Assembly: GCA_903822375.1 (NCBI GenBank)
Contig: CAIJOU010000221.1
Location: 1 to 8,391, forward strand
DNA length: 8,391 nucleotides
Source: Candidatus Hydrogenedentota bacterium
GTDB lineage: Bacteria; Hydrogenedentota; Hydrogenedentia; Hydrogenedentales; CAITNO01
Reading direction: 5' to 3'
Notes under the pieces: generated by a model
Database searches by the model: none
Seen by the model: the letters and a program-made list of their open reading frames with translations, nothing else
What the model was told of the DNA's origin: nothing
Translations under genes and position numbers: made by a program
Part shown: in pieces, positions 7,101 through 8,391 of the stretch
Numbering within the stretch: the stretch's first letter is position 1
Layout of the letters: every line of letters begins with the position of its first letter

Positions 7101-8001
7101 GGACCTCGCGGGGCATGGGCGCGCAGGTGACGTCGTCGATCCAGGCCTCGCCCGAGGCGCGGTAGAAACCCGCGCTGAACTCGACCCGGGCCGCGCCGGG
7201 CAAGACATCGACCATGGTCTCATGGCGCTGCCAGTCCGTCGCCTGCTGTTTCTGGATGAAGTCGATGAAGTGCAGGATCTTGCCGTCGGCGGCGTACTGG
7301 TAGACGGCCATGTAGGCGTAGCCGGAACCCTGCACCGGACCGGTCTTGAGCCGCGCGCCGACAAGATAGGTCTTGCCCGGCTCGACGGGCAGGACCGTGC
7401 GCCAGGCGCAGCCGCCCCCGGTGGCCGTGTTGGCCGCCCGCCCGCAGGCCGCGCCGGTGCACCCCGGCTCGCCTACGATGGTGCATTCGTTGCCCGGAAT
7501 GGGAAACCAGCCCTCGCCGCCCTTTTCAAAGCCGCCGTTGGGCAGCAGCGACACCGCCGGGTCGGACGCCTGCGCGCGCGCCGCCTTCAGCAGTTCCTCC
7601 TGCGGCATCCATTTGCCGTCCTGCTTCACGAACAGCGCATCGAACGAGTAGCCCCCGGTGCAAAAGAGGTCCCCGCCGCGCTTGAGAAAGGCCACCAACG
7701 CCGCCTTGCCCGCCGCGGGATAGGACGCGCCCATGGGCACCACCAGCAGGTCATAGAGGTCCGCGTTAAACGCCGCCGGGTCGCACACCTGCTCGGCATT
7801 CAGCCGGGTGGTTGGGATGGCCTGCTCCCTGAAGACCCGCTCAAAGGTCCCGGGCGGCGTGGCCGCGCCCACGACGGGCATGGACGGCTCCCAGAAGATG
7901 GCCGCGCGGTATTCGGCCTCTTCGGCAAAGGCCGTCGCCGCCGCCAAGAGCAGCAGCGACATCGTGAGGCAACCCACAGCGGTGTTACGAAACAGACGCA
8001 T
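4198..8001 (-). CDS. Large secreted multidomain glycoside-hydrolase-like protein (GH-A/GH42-like)
   Basis: The 1,267-residue exported protein begins with a signal peptide (about 1-27, cleavage after AFA). Next comes a GATase/ThuA-like segment (about 30-135: LYDLLVVPMG, GGDLFCTGGY), then a CenC/CBM4_9-like jelly roll (about 150-295: LLPNGGFEKGGEGW to GEAWIDDV), then a beta-rich Ig-like region (about 420-520). Residues about 575-950 look like a GH-A TIM barrel: WRQMDALIQTAQDNNLIY, IHYLNGD (682-688), NIGEFG (857-862, E860 a candidate nucleophile), IQNWCWAD (906-913). A beta-galactosidase-trimerisation-like segment (about 955-1045, TVFVMPDSWRTG) and a C-terminal beta-sandwich end it. Where clan A usually has NE on strand 4, this has NGD, so activity is unproven. 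ATG 8001 is preferred over TTG 8007, which abuts the GGGGA ribosome binding site. Codon usage changes sharply at about 7020. Substrate is unknown; polysaccharide breakdown is the likely role. Confidence 0.82.
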   Translation of the reverse strand: MRLFRNTAVGCLTMSLLLLAAATAFAEEAEYRAAIFWEPSMPVVGAATPPGTFERVFREQAIPTTRLNAEQVCDPAAFNADLYDLLVVPMGASYPAAGKAALVAFLKRGGDLFCTGGYSFDALFVKQDGKWMPQEELLKAARAQASDPAVSLLPNGGFEKGGEGWFPIPGNECTIVGEPGCTGAACGRAANTATGGGCAWRTVLPVEPGKTYLVGARLKTGPVQGSGYAYMAVYQYAADGKILHFIDFIQKQQATDWQRHETMVDVLPGAARVEFSAGFYRASGEAWIDDVTCAPMPREVRINAHYGKPEDGLIVEPDQLMMFSPDQKYAGLLEGGWEPLTEQGYEATAQLGGTARWYMLDGRFLGPSRNAGIVARGVVVHHFEGVFAGSTWVLFGAEQKELFEEETSHNRLENSASILKRGLFLRDVTTDLPFYHKGETATIRARASNASKLRRSETLICVADPGQFGGVPATLGAQPLSLAPGESAVSEFVWNIPDAEVGDACAQAYFGNLNALFSVECVDKAETPICVEHTVPAMKYCVQLRAEDNAYFLLSWADMQPVNAKLLWGTCLFGTDTYSNMFFSPNQTIAAWGGLGGDLDLMRQYDLDMFENLQFTPENYVYTEKQWRQMDALIQTAQDNNLIYMAGLLVGQDVAVSDEELDKQAAMCAAFATRYKEVPGLIHYLNGDFQLKMKDLPDLRREWNALLAERYGSDAAAREVWKEIVPTDGGLLSVTDRAAQSWYDPKAQDVAEFKMRLMRRWINRLCDAIHAVDKKERAPDQSDFMPMQGFAKPPVYKCHPITAEYYQRPYNGIDLRLTMEAMDAANFGYFDLPKRDLAKLMATIKWNDMRLVDKMVNIGEFGVKTHDAWAPERGGTAYHVQRTPEEYEQLVWWVVHSALAMGVSKIQNWCWADDPDRIFPWGLCYNNPLRPKPVLALYRNLRAAAECVPIQYTPADTVFVMPDSWRTGAPEDFAHNTLINAHECLLAVNVPYDTANEAHLDRLLQKPPKWVVMPMAFAMSDATLDKLRALAEAGSLVYLSGDPSIGPDGVRMPARLESLCGVKFESETTHPSGPPVPVVSATDAKEIENPAGLKLYRRNVGKGAILWTPEPWETLKGKDIFVDEPGITADLKQNLYLSVAPMAGVAPAVQWTADSGVWRVMVTPIVFNEYHRQLITVFPRSDISAPVKMNIKGDGFELGFEFRKTWPAMVLLDENKEPCMATGTGPFTFNGRALLDGPGAWIYVKGKKITSTDDPFAGPDGGWTVIR

Positions 8002-8060
8002 GGCCAATCCCCTGTCTTTACGAGAATAACGTTTACAGAAGACAGTCTATTAGATTGGCC
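8002..8060 (-). promoter_or_regulatory. Leader stem-loop masking the ribosome binding site of the large gene
   Basis: In the minus-strand transcript, GGCCAATC (8060-8053) pairs with GATTGGCC (8009-8002), and inside it CTGTCTT (8045-8039) pairs with AAGACAG (8018-8012). The internal loop is TAATAGA opposite GG, and the apical loop is 20 nt. The 3' arm ends directly before the ATG, and the GGGGA ribosome binding site sits in the internal loop and lower stem. The 59-nt structure could hold translation off until opened by a protein, ligand or temperature. The helices are visible; regulation is inferred. The paired DNA arms could alternatively be an operator. Confidence 0.45.
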
Positions 8061-8189
8061 CGGGAAGGTTCACGCGAGATGCGCATAGAACAACCCGCCC
8101 GAAGGCATTCACAATCGCCCTTTGAAGTCAGGGAGGACGGAAGCCGCCTAGGGGATGTGCTCCGCCACAACCTGACCGCACGCCTGCCC

Positions 8190-8216
8190 CAATTCCCCCT
8201 TCCGAAGGGGGAATTG
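8190..8216. terminator. Stem-loop downstream of tyrS, solo copy of the hairpin repeat
   Basis: CAATTCCCCCTT (8190-8201) pairs perfectly with AAGGGGGAATTG (8205-8216) around a CCG loop, 29 nt past the tyrS stop. There is no T tract on the minus strand. The core CCCCCTTCCGAAGGGGG is identical to the first hairpin of the repeat at 4038-4054, so this may be a dispersed repeat serving as a terminator. Between this and the leader at 8060 I see no gene. Confidence 0.55.
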
Positions 8217-8244
8217 AGGAAGCCCTTTTCCGCGCCTTCTCGAT

Positions 8245-8391
8245 TTACACAAAGCGCAACAGGTAATAGCTCTTCTTGCCGGTGCGCACCACGGCGAGAT
8301 TGGCGGTCAGCAGGGAGGCCTGGCCCAGTTTGGCGTCTTCCGCGTCAATGCGGACGTTGTTCACGTAGAGTCCGCCGTTGCGGACGAGACG
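8245..8391 (-). CDS. tyrS: Tyrosyl-tRNA synthetase, C-terminal S4 domain (partial)
   Basis: The last 48 codons and the TAA stop are present; the rest lies beyond the right edge. The peptide starts RLVRNGGLYVNN, continues VRIDAEDAKLG and ends RTGKKSYYLLRFV. This matches the C-terminal S4-type RNA-binding domain of bacterial TyrRS, where R-L-x-x-x-G-G-x-Y-x-N-N-x-x-V and a final G-K-K-x-Y-x-L-x-x motif are typical. The full enzyme is cytoplasmic and charges tRNA-Tyr with tyrosine; the S4 domain helps hold the tRNA. The catalytic HIGH and KMSKS motifs are outside the window. It is followed by the stem-loop at 8190-8216 and then the large exported gene on the same strand, which probably has its own promoter in the gap. 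Confidence 0.85.
   Translation of the reverse strand, partial: RLVRNGGLYVNNVRIDAEDAKLGQASLLTANLAVVRTGKKSYYLLRFV

Noticed and set aside
8002..8007. TTG at 8007 as start of the large gene
   Set aside because: It directly abuts the GGGGA ribosome binding site, leaving no spacing, whereas the ATG at 8001 is spaced correctly.
6601..8088. Plus-strand open frame (495 codons) opposite the N-terminal part of the large gene
   Set aside because: It follows from the very high GC3 of that region, which removes stop codons from the opposite strand; its composition is not protein-like.

Overview
This is a GC-rich bacterial window, read almost entirely from the minus strand. The style suggests a planctomycete-like or Hydrogenedentota/Lentisphaerae-type heterotroph. 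Reasons: a Tat-exported lipoprotein of the Gfo/Idh/MocA family with a QKP motif, a very large secreted glycoside-hydrolase-like protein, a CE1/PHB-depolymerase-type esterase, and intergenic DNA full of G/C-rich hairpin repeats. The lineage is an inference from style; no marker gene settles it.

Layout from right to left, in the direction of transcription: the last 48 codons of tyrS (8245-8391); a 243-bp gap with a 12-bp stem-loop and a leader that folds over the next ribosome binding site; a 1,267-residue exported multidomain protein with a GH-A/GH42-like barrel (4198-8001); a 260-bp gap holding an inverted pair of hairpin repeats; a secreted alpha/beta-hydrolase esterase (3014-3937); 58 bp further on, a membrane-anchored GyrI-like protein resembling TEX264 (2365-2955); a 208-bp gap; and a Tat/lipoprotein Gfo/Idh/MocA oxidoreductase (786-2156). 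A strong hairpin (724-758) and a palindromic repeat (596-671) then separate it from a convergent plus-strand M23 peptidase (156-578), which has lost its 5' end. At the far left is the first 18 codons of a divergent minus-strand gene, whose start codon lies inside a 14-bp inverted repeat.

Together the minus-strand genes look like part of an exported carbohydrate- or ester-processing set (glycosidase-like protein, esterase, sugar-type oxidoreductase). Repeats separate most of them, so only the esterase and GyrI-like genes look like a real transcription unit. I see no defence system, CRISPR array, complete mobile element, tRNA or rRNA. The most notable signals are a sharp codon-usage break inside the large gene at about 7020, and two leaders whose secondary structure covers the start region of the downstream gene.
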